Shown: positions 26,446-35,792, counted from the stretch's first letter. The stretch is 64,000 bases of DNA from Thalassoroseus pseudoceratinae (GCF_011634775.1 NZ_JAALXT010000004.1:620001-684000), one strand, 5' to 3'. Notes: a model not told the origin generated them from the letters alone. Numbers and translations are program-made.

Positions 26446-28917
26446 ATGGCCAGCAACATCACCGATTCGATTCGCAGCCTCGCCTGCTTGCTAATCGCAG
26501 CGGTTTCGCTTCTCGGAACGACAAAAGCACATGCGGGTTTGATCGTGAACCCGGCGGAAGTCACGCTTGATGGAAATTTCGCGCGGACACAACTGCTCGT
26601 ACGCTCGGAAGGCTCGGCGATGCGGGCATCCGATCGAACGCATCAAGTGAGTTATGCATCGTCGGACGATACCATCGTGACCGTCGACGACACCGGTCGT
26701 CTGCTCGCCCATAGCAATGGGACAGCGACCATAACAATCACAGCCGACAACGAAACCGTTTCGATCCCCGTCACCGTCAACAACGTTGCGGAGTTGGCGA
26801 CCGTGGCGTTTGACCACGACGTTCGACCGGTCCTCAGCAAAGCCGGCTGCAACATGGGAGCTTGCCACGCGAGCCAATACGGCAAAGGCGGATTTGTGCT
26901 CTCAGTGTTTGGATTCAATCCGCAAATGGACTGGAACAGCATCGTGCGGGATCGTCAAAGTCGTCGCACGAATCTGCTCGACCCCGAACGAAGTTTGTTT
27001 CTGCTCAAGCCAACAATGCATGTCCCTCACGGCGGTGGGCAACGACTGAAGAAGAACTCCATCGATTACCAAATCCTGGCGGAATGGTTGCGTGGTGGCG
27101 CGGCCGCTCCGATCAAAGACGCCGCCAAAGTGACGGAAATTCGGGTCTTGCCGGATCGCCGAGTGGCTTCGATTGGTGATCAACAGCAACTTCGCGTGGT
27201 GGCCACTTACAGCGACGGCACGACACGAGACGTCACACATTGGTCCAAGTTCGACACACTCGACGATGCCGTGGCCAGCGTTTCCGATGACGGAATCGTC
27301 ACAGCCGCCGGACGTGGACAAGGCCCCATCATGGTGCGATTCGAACGCCGAGCCGCTCTGTCAATGTTTGTGGTGCCATACACGGAGTCGTTCGAGCTGA
27401 AAGATTGGCAGAATCAAAACTTCATCGACGAACTCGCGGCCGCCAAATTTGAAGAACTCGGTTTGCAACCCTCCCCGCTCTGCGATGACGCAACATTTCT
27501 GCGGCGGGCATACCTGGATGCCATCGGCTCGGTTCCCACGCTCGAAGAAACCAAAGCGTTCTTGGAATCGACTGATCCCGACAAACGCACGCAATTGGTC
27601 GATCGGTTGCTGGGGCTCACCGGCGACCCGACTCTCGATATCCACAACGACCAGTATGCCGCCTATTGGACATTGAAATGGTCCGACCTGATCCGCAACA
27701 GCAGCCGGACCGTCGGCGAACAAGGCATGTGGGCGTTGCACAACTGGTTGAAGGCCGGCTTCCGCACAAACAAACCGTTCAACGAATTTGTAAAAGAGTT
27801 GGTCACAGCGAAGGGGTCGATCTATTCCAATGGACCGGCGAACTACTTCCGTATCAATCGGACTTCCACCGATTTGGCCGAATCGACGGCTCAATTGTTC
27901 CTTGGCGTGCGGTTGCAATGTGCGAAATGTCATCACCACCCGTTCGAAAGTTTCAGCCAAGCCGACTACTACGGATTCGCGGCGTTCTTCTCCCGCGTGG
28001 GCACAAAGAACAGCGAGGATTTCGGGCTATTCGGTCGCGAATCCATCGTTCTGGTCAAGTCTTCTGGCAGCGTCCGACATCCCCGCACCGGTCAGGTCAT
28101 GGAACCAACCCCACTGCAAGGCGAACCAGTCACGCACGATTTGGATCTGCGAATTCCGTTGGCTGAGTGGATGACTTCGCCAGAGAACGACTATTTTAGC
28201 AAGGCGGTTGTCAATCGGTATGTGTCGTATCTGCTTGGTCGTGGTCTGGTCGATCCCGTCGATGATTTACGAGAAACCAATCCCCCCACCAATCCCGAAA
28301 TACTCGATGCATTGGCGAAGAAGTTCGTGGATGACGGTTTCGATATCAAGCAACTGATGCGGACAATCATGACGAGTCGGCTGTACCAACTGAGCAGCGA
28401 ACCAACACCTCAAAATGCCGCAGACGAACGGTTCTACAGTCACTACCAAGTCCGTCGACTTCCCGCCGAACCCCTCTTGGACGCGATCGATATCGCCACC
28501 GGCAGTAGCACCAAGTTCAAAAGCTTGCCCCCCGGCACACGCGCGATCGAACTCCCCGATGCCGAATACCCGAACTACTTCCTCACCACATTCGCCAAAC
28601 CCCGCCGAGCGACAGTCTGCGAGTGCGAACGCATGCCCGACGAGAACTTGGCTCAGGCATTGCACACTCTCAACGGCGACATCCTAGCCGACAAAATCGC
28701 CGCGAAAGACGGCCGCATCGCCGAACTTCTCAAGTCCGAAAAACCGCCGGAAGAAATCGTGACGGAGTTATATCTCGCCACGCTCTGCCGCCAACCCACC
28801 GCAGCGGAAATCACCGCCGCGAAGAACTACCTCGACGAATCGCCGACCCCCAAAGAGTGCTACGAAGACATCCTATGGGCATTGCTCAACTCAAAACAAT
28901 TCCTGTTCACACATTGA
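26446..28917 (+). CDS. Exported DUF1549/DUF1553 protein with BIG2 domains (second copy)
   Basis: This 823-residue protein has a signal peptide ending AHAG. A BIG2-type domain follows (SYASSDDTIVTVDDTGRLL), then a cytochrome-like segment with C135-N-M-G-A-C140-H141 (CX4CH) and a second BIG2 segment (VVATYSDGTTRDVTHWSKF). DUF1549 comes next (CDDATFLRRAYLDAIGSVPT) with C492-A-K-C495-H496, and then DUF1553 (AVVNRYVSYLLGRGLVDPVDDL). It has one more Ig-like domain than the 7581-9854 paralogue. The ribosome binding site is AGGAGG, 9 nt before the ATG. The location is predicted to be periplasmic or surface. It is divergent from its DUF1501/PPC partners. Confidence 0.91.
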   Translation: MASNITDSIRSLACLLIAAVSLLGTTKAHAGLIVNPAEVTLDGNFARTQLLVRSEGSAMRASDRTHQVSYASSDDTIVTVDDTGRLLAHSNGTATITITADNETVSIPVTVNNVAELATVAFDHDVRPVLSKAGCNMGACHASQYGKGGFVLSVFGFNPQMDWNSIVRDRQSRRTNLLDPERSLFLLKPTMHVPHGGGQRLKKNSIDYQILAEWLRGGAAAPIKDAAKVTEIRVLPDRRVASIGDQQQLRVVATYSDGTTRDVTHWSKFDTLDDAVASVSDDGIVTAAGRGQGPIMVRFERRAALSMFVVPYTESFELKDWQNQNFIDELAAAKFEELGLQPSPLCDDATFLRRAYLDAIGSVPTLEETKAFLESTDPDKRTQLVDRLLGLTGDPTLDIHNDQYAAYWTLKWSDLIRNSSRTVGEQGMWALHNWLKAGFRTNKPFNEFVKELVTAKGSIYSNGPANYFRINRTSTDLAESTAQLFLGVRLQCAKCHHHPFESFSQADYYGFAAFFSRVGTKNSEDFGLFGRESIVLVKSSGSVRHPRTGQVMEPTPLQGEPVTHDLDLRIPLAEWMTSPENDYFSKAVVNRYVSYLLGRGLVDPVDDLRETNPPTNPEILDALAKKFVDDGFDIKQLMRTIMTSRLYQLSSEPTPQNAADERFYSHYQVRRLPAEPLLDAIDIATGSSTKFKSLPPGTRAIELPDAEYPNYFLTTFAKPRRATVCECERMPDENLAQALHTLNGDILADKIAAKDGRIAELLKSEKPPEEIVTELYLATLCRQPTAAEITAAKNYLDESPTPKECYEDILWALLNSKQFLFTH

Positions 28918-28963
28918 TCTAGGTCAGTTTGCTAGGGCACGCCCTTTCGATACCATCCCACAC

Positions 28964-29005
28964 GCAAGTGGGCTGGGCTATGCTTCGTAAACCCAGCCCA
29001 CTTGC
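28964..29005. terminator. 14-bp palindrome between convergent genes
   Basis: GCAAGTGGGCTGGG (28964-28977) pairs perfectly with CCCAGCCCACTTGC (28992-29005) around a 14-nt loop. It belongs to the GCTGGG/CCCAGC family of dispersed palindromes. It lies between the stop codons of two convergent genes (28917 and 29014), where it could end transcripts from both sides. No T-tract adjoins it, so a terminator role is inferred. Confidence 0.6.
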
Positions 29006-29013
29006 TCGGGCCT

Positions 29014-31380
29014 TTAGTCATCGTAGGAAACCTTCGTTGTCTTCAGTGTGCCTGTGAACTTGAAGGGTTTTTGGTCATAATAGAATTCAGAGACGGGGGA
29101 GCCGAGGTCGCTACCTAAGTCGAGGCAGTCATTCGCTGTGAACGTTAGCGGAGCTGAGCGAGGCACCTGACCGCCAGCGACTTTTTCACCGTTCACTTTC
29201 AATGTAATCTCGCCGACAAGGTTTGGCTTGACGAGCCTGAACTTGCTGACGACTTCAAACTGAACTTCCCCGGCGGGCACTCGTTCCTTTGATCGGAACT
29301 TCGTGCGTTCGATCTCGAATAAGTTGTACTCATAGCAGAGGTAGCCGTCATCTAGGTAGCATGTCAGCCCACCAGAGAAACCACCCAAAGCGTAGAGCAC
29401 ACCGTTCGCTTTCTCAGGCACGATGGCTTCGATAGTCACAGTATTCGGTCGGGCCCCGAGCGCTGGAGCGGCGAATTCCGGCATTCGGGTGATGGCACCA
29501 CTAAAAGTCCATTTGGTATATGGAGGAGCGGGTTTGTCTTCGGGATGCAGCACCGGCACCCAGAGACCTCCACCAATTGGCAAGTTTTTGTTCTTTGTCG
29601 ATTCGATCAAGAACAATTCTTTCATATCCCGAACCTTCTCAGGCATCTTCGCTGCCAAGTCGTTGGCTTGACTCCAGTCCTCTTCTAAGTTGTAGAGTTC
29701 CCAAGTGTCGTCACGTGGGTCCCACACCGACAGGTCCGGCGAGCCGGGCGTCCAAGGCGTACGGGGGCCAAACGTGCTAGCGATCCAACCATCGTGGTAA
29801 ATTGCTCGGCTCCCCATAATGTCGAAAAACTGCGTTTTCCGCTGACCTTCCGCTTCGGGGTCGCTGAAAGTGTATCGCAAGCTGATTCCGTCAATCGGAT
29901 CCTGAGGTACACCGTTGATCTCACGAGGCGGGGTGATATCTAGGATTTCGTAAATCGTCGGTGCGATATCGACGACGTGATGAAACTGAGGTCGTGGCGT
30001 TTTGTCAGCTCGTAGTTTTTTGGGCCAGCTCACTGCCATCGGCTGACGCGTTCCGCCGAAGTGCGCAGCGACTAGTTTTGTACTCTTGTAAGGAGTACTC
30101 CCCGCCCATGCCCATCCAGCGTGATACATGTTGTCAGTTTTTGCCGTGCCTAGCACGTCGAGACCACCCAACTGATTGAGAGCCCGAATATGGTCTTCGA
30201 CTTTCGTTGCAATGCCGTTTTGAGCTAGCAATTCACTGATCGTACCGTGTTGGCCTTCGGCACTGGAGCCGTTGTCCCCCCAAATATAGAAGACCAGCGT
30301 ATTGTCAAGCTTCTCTAGCCGTTCGAGCTCGTCAATGATTCGCCCCGCATGATGGTCGGCATGTTCTGAAAACCCAGCGAACACTTCCATCAGACGGCGT
30401 TGGAACGGCTTTTGATCTTCGGGGATTGAGTCCCAAGCGGCTAGCGAATCGGGACGTGAAGTTAGTTGGGTGTTCTCTGGAATCCAGCCAAGTTTCTTGG
30501 CCCGTGCAAACACCCGGTCGCGATACTTGTCCCAGCCATCGTCGAACTTGCCTTTGTACTTATCAGCCCACTCTTGCGGAACCTGGTGAGGACCATGGGA
30601 TGCTCCGGTAGCCCAATACATAAAGAAAGGTTTATCCGGAGAAAAAGCCTGTTGTTCACGGAGCCACAGAATTGCATCGTCGGCGATATCTCCCGTCAAA
30701 TGATACTCGCTGCCGTCGTCAAGCTTTTCAGGAGTCTCAACGCTAGTGGTGTTTCGAACTAGATGCGGTTCATACTGCGAGGCCTCACCCGCTAAGAATC
30801 CATAAAAGTACTCAAAGCCGTAGCCTGTTGGCCAATAATCAAACGGGCCTTTCGATGTTGTTTGTGCCGCTGGCGTATTATGCCACTTCCCCCAAGCCGC
30901 GGTGTTATATCCATAATCTTTAAGCACCTCGGCCAATGTGCCGCTCGACTTAGGAATCGTGCCGCTGAATCCATCCCAATCGTTGGCTAGTTCAGCGATC
31001 TGCCCGTTGCCGACTCGCGTATGATTGCGGCCAGTCAGTAATGATGCCCGCGTCGGAGAACACATTGCCGTCGAATGAAAACGATTGTAGGAAATCCCCG
31101 CGTTTGCAACTCGCGAGAGATTCGGGGTATGGATTTCACCTCCGTAGGTATCGGGGGTTCCTGGTCCAACATCATCGATTAAAATGATCAAGATATTTGG
31201 TGCATCCGCTGGAAGTCGGCGTGGTTCCACACGTTTCTTGTACACCGATTCCTGCATCGTAGGACCAGCAACAGATGCCGAAGGTGTTGGCGGGAACGGC
31301 AGCAATTCTTGCGCATGATTCAGTTCGGTCAATAGCAGCGTCATACTGCAGAATATCAGCGCACTAAGCTTCCTTATCAT
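29014..31380 (-). CDS. Sulfatase (arylsulfatase family), exported
   Basis: The formylglycine-type active-site motif is C107-S-P-T-R111 followed by ASLLTGR, with metal-binding Asp-Asp in PNILIILIDDVGPGTPD (69-70). The chosen ATG at 31380 has GGAG 8 nt upstream and begins a signal peptide (IRKLSALIFCSMTLLLTEL); an open frame extends 19 codons further. At 788 residues it is longer than a typical sulfatase (450-600). The extra C-terminal part (about 600-788) is beta-rich, with a concanavalin-like appearance. Activity needs a formylglycine-generating enzyme encoded elsewhere. Sulfatases are abundant in planctomycetes, which degrade sulfated polysaccharides, so that substrate class is inferred. Confidence 0.92.
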   Translation of the reverse strand: MIRKLSALIFCSMTLLLTELNHAQELLPFPPTPSASVAGPTMQESVYKKRVEPRRLPADAPNILIILIDDVGPGTPDTYGGEIHTPNLSRVANAGISYNRFHSTAMCSPTRASLLTGRNHTRVGNGQIAELANDWDGFSGTIPKSSGTLAEVLKDYGYNTAAWGKWHNTPAAQTTSKGPFDYWPTGYGFEYFYGFLAGEASQYEPHLVRNTTSVETPEKLDDGSEYHLTGDIADDAILWLREQQAFSPDKPFFMYWATGASHGPHQVPQEWADKYKGKFDDGWDKYRDRVFARAKKLGWIPENTQLTSRPDSLAAWDSIPEDQKPFQRRLMEVFAGFSEHADHHAGRIIDELERLEKLDNTLVFYIWGDNGSSAEGQHGTISELLAQNGIATKVEDHIRALNQLGGLDVLGTAKTDNMYHAGWAWAGSTPYKSTKLVAAHFGGTRQPMAVSWPKKLRADKTPRPQFHHVVDIAPTIYEILDITPPREINGVPQDPIDGISLRYTFSDPEAEGQRKTQFFDIMGSRAIYHDGWIASTFGPRTPWTPGSPDLSVWDPRDDTWELYNLEEDWSQANDLAAKMPEKVRDMKELFLIESTKNKNLPIGGGLWVPVLHPEDKPAPPYTKWTFSGAITRMPEFAAPALGARPNTVTIEAIVPEKANGVLYALGGFSGGLTCYLDDGYLCYEYNLFEIERTKFRSKERVPAGEVQFEVVSKFRLVKPNLVGEITLKVNGEKVAGGQVPRSAPLTFTANDCLDLGSDLGSPVSEFYYDQKPFKFTGTLKTTKVSYDD

Positions 31381-31818
31381 CTCGGGCTCCAGCAAAAGTA
31401 AAATGCATTGAACTAGCTGACCGCAAACACAGTGCAATCAAGCATATCCGACTAAAAATCCGAACAGCCGAAGATTGAACATTTAAAGATATGCCATCTC
31501 CAGCTGGCATGGCCCGACCAACACCGGCATAGCATACCGAGATGCACCTACAATGTCATCTTTAACCTCGGGTCCGCCCCCGAAATTTACAATTCTCCTT
31601 ACTGCTAGAGAACCGATATCATAAACGCTAGGTTGTACAACTAGCTTGCGTCGCAGTATGAGGCATTAAACCTCTGCAAGTCACCGGGCGAGAGCGAGTT
31701 TGGAATGTGTAACGTGTGCAGGAACAGTTAATATCCAATGAATATGCAGCGAAAATCACCATACTCAAACGACACCGGGTCTAACCCAGCTGATATGCAT
31801 CAATGCTGTCGTTAGTAC
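31381..31818. other. Intergenic region, 438 bp
   Basis: It lies between two minus-strand genes. I see no open frame with coding character, no RNA gene and no long palindrome. A weak hairpin (ATGCCA/TGGCAT near 31491-31511) is present. It should hold the promoter of the sulfatase gene. Confidence 0.4.
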
Positions 31819-32337
31819 CTAAAAGCGGACTGTGATCGTCTTGAAGCCGTTTTTTGATTCGACAGTCTTTGATTGATGCGGAATTTCAAGGAGCATGTGA
31901 TCGGAGAACAGCGGGATGCCGTTTCCCAGTTTGACTGGAAGTTGTGTTACGCAAATTGTGGTGATTAGTCCTCGATCCAGGAACGCAGACGCCAACTGAC
32001 CACCGCCGAGCAACCACATATGCTTCACACCATAACTCGTCGCAGCATTGATGAGTTCTGTCACTGAACTGGTGGCATGCAGATTGGCGTTGGGAAGTCG
32101 GTCCAGAGGTTTGCTCGTACAAACCCACGCGGGAGCGGCTCCGTAAGGCCAAGCACCAAAATCAAAGACGAAGTCGTAGGTCTTGCGGCCCATTGCGATC
32201 CCGTCAATTTCGGCCATGAACTCCGTTATGCCGGTTTCCTCCAGATTGATGTCTGCCTGTTCGAGCCAAGTGACATCGCCATCGGGACGTGCAATCAACA
32301 AATCCTCACTCGCCGCGACATGATAGGTAATCTGCAT
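31819..32337 (-). CDS. RibD C-terminal/dihydrofolate reductase-like protein
   Basis: This 172-residue protein begins MQITYHVAASEDLLIARPDG at ATG 32337, which has GAGGAG 7 nt upstream; the open frame extends nine codons further. The pattern matches the RibD_C/DHFR-like fold: DGIAMGRKTYDF, then AWVCTSKPL, and a nucleotide-binding HMWLLGGGQLASAFL. Family members are NAD(P)H-dependent reductases, often not true DHFRs, and are widespread as single-domain proteins of unknown substrate. It lies 33 bp downstream of the sialidase-like gene and may be co-transcribed. Confidence 0.85.
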   Translation of the reverse strand: MQITYHVAASEDLLIARPDGDVTWLEQADINLEETGITEFMAEIDGIAMGRKTYDFVFDFGAWPYGAAPAWVCTSKPLDRLPNANLHATSSVTELINAATSYGVKHMWLLGGGQLASAFLDRGLITTICVTQLPVKLGNGIPLFSDHMLLEIPHQSKTVESKNGFKTITVRF

Positions 32338-32370
32338 CAGACCGCTCCTCAAAATCTGCACCACTTGGCA

Positions 32371-33969
32371 TCACCGATCAGACGCGGCAGGTGTTGGCGC
32401 GGGGATCTCTGAAACGAGGACGGCCGTGTTAGGTTCTTTGCCAGAGTAAAACGAGAGGTAGTGAGTGTCACCAATTTTGGTTGCGTTGACGTTGCCAGCA
32501 TCGAACTTCACTCGACTACCAACCGCCACCGCTTCGGCATCTGGCCAATCGAGCGGATGACCGAGAATCTTTTGGGGATCGACAACACGACGACGAAGAA
32601 CACCTTCGCCGCGATGATAGTAATAGTTGCTCAAGAGTCCGGTTTCTGTATCGTAGACGAGACTCGGTGTCGAGGCGGCGACATCTGTGATGTTGGTTTG
32701 CGAACGTGTCCATGTGACTCCATAGTCTGTGGATTCCAATTGAAATTGAGATCGCACCGTCGAAATATCGCCTAACTCAGTCCGAGCAACTGCAATGATT
32801 CGGCCATCGCCGAGATAGGCTGCAGACGGCTCGGTTGGCCATTGCGATCTGGCCAAATCCGACTCGACCGTATTCTGCGTCCAAGTCGTTCCGTTGTCGC
32901 GACTTGTCAACGTTCCCCACGCGTTCGGCCGTTTACCGCTATAGCTTCCACCGAACCAGAGACACATCAGACCGACCTCGGGAACAGCAAAGACATCGGT
33001 AATTTGAATGGGCTGGACTTCAAATTTCGGCGTCGCTACGAGAGTGAATGTCACACCGTCAGTGGTCCGATACAAGTCGTGCTGCCAATCCGGCCCCACT
33101 CGTCGCACCCAAAGCAACATCGCCCCATCGGAGTCGAGCCCTTTTCCGACTGGAACTTCACCGTAATTCGGCGTATCGGCGACGACCGTTTCTGGCGTCC
33201 AAGTTTTCCCACCATCAGTGGAAGTTCGGGCATAAGTTGCGCGGGCGTCTTCACTAATGGTGTGCTTCGCACCGCGACTGTAAGTACAGACGAGTTTCTT
33301 ACCAATAGCCTGCATCATTGGCCAAGAATTATAGCCATTCACATCTTGCACCACATGAGACTTTTTAACCTTGGCGACCGGAGTGACTTTAACCAATGCT
33401 AAGCCGGTCGGACGAATAAAAGTATCCGCTGGATCGCCAGGCTCCCGCTGAATACGGATCGCAAGAGGTGCATTCGGAACAACCTCGTAATAGGGGTCTA
33501 ATAGGATCGTCCGAGTCTGAAACGGAGCATCTGGAAGTTTCGTCCGCACCGGCCGGCCTCGATAGTACTGAGACGTGAACGACGCATTCTCGACCATCTG
33601 CGACAGGTGAACGCGGTAAACGTCCTCGAATCGACTGCTGGTCGAGGCATCGGTTGTGGTGACAACGATTTCAACCTTCACGGCGGCACAGTCATCAGGA
33701 AGTTCTCCGACAAGACCGGCGACAGACTGCCCAACGGTTCCCCCGGACATCGACCAAATCGGAATATGGACCGACCCCTTCGACATTGGCACAAGCGATG
33801 GCTTGCCTGTTGCAATCGACAAGTCATTCGCAGCCAGCCATACGGACGGTTTGCTGTTCGACACGGTATTCGCAGGACGCGTCGGACTTGTGTAATCCTC
33901 CTCCGCAACCCCCAATGTCGCAAACGCCCCAAAGGCAACAGCGATAACTGCAATCGGTTTCAATTTCAC
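32371..33969 (-). CDS. Sialidase-like (BNR/Asp-box) exported protein
   Basis: GTG at 33969 is chosen because GGAGAGAG lies just upstream and a signal peptide follows (KLKPIAVIAVAFGAFATLG); an open frame extends 13 codons further. The 532-residue protein has a beta-sandwich-like N-terminal part. A propeller follows with Asp-box repeats: TSTDGGKTWTPE, TSRDNGTTWTQ and STDYGVTWTR. This is the sialidase/exo-alpha-sialidase superfamily fold, but the Arg triad of true sialidases is not assigned, so the substrate is unknown. The neighbouring sulfatase suggests glycan breakdown. Confidence 0.82.
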   Translation of the reverse strand: MKLKPIAVIAVAFGAFATLGVAEEDYTSPTRPANTVSNSKPSVWLAANDLSIATGKPSLVPMSKGSVHIPIWSMSGGTVGQSVAGLVGELPDDCAAVKVEIVVTTTDASTSSRFEDVYRVHLSQMVENASFTSQYYRGRPVRTKLPDAPFQTRTILLDPYYEVVPNAPLAIRIQREPGDPADTFIRPTGLALVKVTPVAKVKKSHVVQDVNGYNSWPMMQAIGKKLVCTYSRGAKHTISEDARATYARTSTDGGKTWTPETVVADTPNYGEVPVGKGLDSDGAMLLWVRRVGPDWQHDLYRTTDGVTFTLVATPKFEVQPIQITDVFAVPEVGLMCLWFGGSYSGKRPNAWGTLTSRDNGTTWTQNTVESDLARSQWPTEPSAAYLGDGRIIAVARTELGDISTVRSQFQLESTDYGVTWTRSQTNITDVAASTPSLVYDTETGLLSNYYYHRGEGVLRRRVVDPQKILGHPLDWPDAEAVAVGSRVKFDAGNVNATKIGDTHYLSFYSGKEPNTAVLVSEIPAPTPAASDR

Positions 33970-34078
33970 CAAACTCTCTCCATCACAGTTGAACTCACTC
34001 GTCCTCACACTAGCAGTTCCCTGCTAGCTGCCATTCAGTGTGAAATATAGGGACCGCTGCACTATCCTAGTCCGCTCA

Positions 34079-35053
34079 CTAGAACGGTTGTGCGGCTTTT
34101 TCAAATCTCTGGCTGACACTTCCTGATAGTTCGATGTTATCGGGATCAAGAACTTGCACATCTGAGCCTGCTGACAGATCTACCTTCGCGAGATCGACCC
34201 AAATGACGTTCGGACTCGTGGTCAACTCAAAGAAGTACCGCCGGCCATTCAGATTGGTGACCGTACGATACTCGGTATCATAGATCGTTCCGACTCTCTT
34301 GTAAGGCGCGTTGAAAGGAACTGAAGCATTCCGAGCGATGGAAAACACAGTCGCGATCGCGGCCCGTTCGTCCTGGGGCTCTCGAAGCGTTTGCAGGAAA
34401 TAGTTCGCCCGCACAAACCGATCAATTGGATTCACGTTTCCTGGTAACGGCGTCTCGCGTGTTGCGTCCTTGAAATTCCACTTTTCCAGTTGGCGTAACT
34501 GCTCATCGTACGGCGGGTCATTGGTCATCACTCGATGTTCCGGCCCATGGTAGATCTTCAGTTCACCGGCAGCGTATTCGATGATGGCCGAGTCCCCCGT
34601 TGCGTCTTCAATCGCAAGATGCAAGGACGTCTTGAACCCGCCATGCTCGACCATGACCGGTTGAATCTGTTCATGCAGCTTCAATGCCTCTTCCACGGTG
34701 GATGCGTTGTCGAGCAAATACTGTCCCCAAAGCCCTGCGTGAACTCCCGCTTTCTCTGGATCGCGTGGCCCAAAATCAGTCGCGGTGAGAAACAAGAGAT
34801 GCATTCCCAAGCCGACTTCGTTGATTCCATCAACGGAAGCAAGCCCGTAAGCCGAAACCACGACCGACCCATACTTCGAAGTCCACTTGGCTGGATTCTC
34901 CGCAATGACGTTCACAGGTCCGACACGCCCACCATCTCTCGCGAGACCTTTAGGAAGGATATAAATCCTTGGTTCTGTCGATTCCGCCCAATCCATTGTT
35001 CGGCCGACAGATGTCGCCACCGTGTTGGTATTCCACAAGATCCGCGTACACAT
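34079..35053 (-). CDS. Choloylglycine hydrolase/penicillin V acylase family amidase
   Basis: The family uses an N-terminal nucleophilic Cys exposed by removal of Met. Here MCTRILWN begins at ATG 35053, and GGAG lies upstream within a six-codon extension that would bury the Cys, so 35053 is chosen. Other family marks are GRTMDWAES, YGLASVDGINEVGLGMHLL, LHLAIEDATGDSAIIEY and RVMTNDPPYDEQLRQLE. Length is 324 residues. Relatives hydrolyse bile-salt amides, penicillin V or acyl-homoserine lactones; in an environmental planctomycete the substrate cannot be told. No signal peptide is seen, so it is probably cytoplasmic. Confidence 0.9.
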   Translation of the reverse strand: MCTRILWNTNTVATSVGRTMDWAESTEPRIYILPKGLARDGGRVGPVNVIAENPAKWTSKYGSVVVSAYGLASVDGINEVGLGMHLLFLTATDFGPRDPEKAGVHAGLWGQYLLDNASTVEEALKLHEQIQPVMVEHGGFKTSLHLAIEDATGDSAIIEYAAGELKIYHGPEHRVMTNDPPYDEQLRQLEKWNFKDATRETPLPGNVNPIDRFVRANYFLQTLREPQDERAAIATVFSIARNASVPFNAPYKRVGTIYDTEYRTVTNLNGRRYFFELTTSPNVIWVDLAKVDLSAGSDVQVLDPDNIELSGSVSQRFEKAAQPF

Positions 35054-35170
35054 AACAAACAATGACTCCATGAACGTTCAATGTAACAGCAGGCTGCGTG
35101 ATTCATTCTCGTTCGTGAAGTTTACTCGCATTCGCGGTTTCTTTGTAGCCGTCGGCAGACTGTCACAAAG

Positions 35171-35608
35171 TTAATCAACCGCTTCATTGACATGGTGGGC
35201 AAGATATGCAATCGCCGTCGCGGACGCACCCAATACCAAACAAATTGCACTCCATATCACCAGCAGCATGGCTGTCGATGGAGCTTGGTATTGCAACCAC
35301 AGAGAAAAACGGCCTATGGAGATGAAACGAAGAGCAAACATTAACGATGTGCCACACCCGTAAATATACGTGACGGAATACTTTGCTCCAGCAGTCGCAA
35401 GGCGACACGCCCCAAACATCAGGACAGCGAATGCGGGAGCAATTCCGGACCAATTGTTTGAGTGGCTGGTCGCGGGCATCGTAAGGAGAAGAAGGAGGAA
35501 CGCTATCGAATAAAACGTAATCCATATAAAAGCGATTGAGCGCCGATTTGGCATGTCACTTGTTCGGGCAGTAGCAGACGCGTGATACGGATTCTGTTCT
35601 TCGGTCAT
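35171..35608 (-). CDS. Hypothetical membrane protein, four helices
   Basis: This 145-residue protein has a hydrophilic N-terminus with NPYHASATA, a phrase frequent at the start of small planctomycete membrane proteins. Four transmembrane helices follow (about 25-44, 53-72, 79-98 and 110-135). There are no catalytic motifs. I cannot name a family. Confidence 0.65.
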   Translation of the reverse strand: MTEEQNPYHASATARTSDMPNRRSIAFIWITFYSIAFLLLLLTMPATSHSNNWSGIAPAFAVLMFGACRLATAGAKYSVTYIYGCGTSLMFALRFISIGRFSLWLQYQAPSTAMLLVIWSAICLVLGASATAIAYLAHHVNEAVD

Positions 35609-35639
35609 AGCACCGCACGAACCTCGCCAGTCGAAGACA

Positions 35640-35706
35640 GTAGGGTGCGTTGCAACGCACCATCATTGACGTGTTCTCCAAAGTGGTGGGTCACGACGCA
35701 CCCTAC
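35640..35706. repeat. 67-bp element with 11-bp inverted ends
   Basis: GTAGGGTGCGT (35640-35650) and ACGCACCCTAC (35696-35706) are exact inverse complements. The left end forms a second palindrome with its neighbour, GGTGCGT/ACGCACC (35644-35661). It ends two bases before the stop of a 27-codon frame on the minus strand. Confidence 0.8.
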
Positions 35707-35708
35707 GA

Positions 35709-35792
35709 CTACTTCGCATCGTCAAGTGTGATGCCGGGACCGTGAATACGTGTCAACAGATCATGTAATTCGTTTAGCGTAGACTCACTCAT
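35709..35792 (-). CDS. Possible 27-residue ORF next to a palindromic element
   Basis: ATG at 35792 opens a frame encoding MSESTLNELHDLLTRIHG and then PGITLDDAK, ending in TAG at 35709-35711. The composition is protein-like, with an amphipathic helix. No good ribosome binding site is visible. It could be a genuine tiny gene or the front of a protein cut off by insertion of the 67-bp element. Confidence 0.25.
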   Translation of the reverse strand: MSESTLNELHDLLTRIHGPGITLDDAK

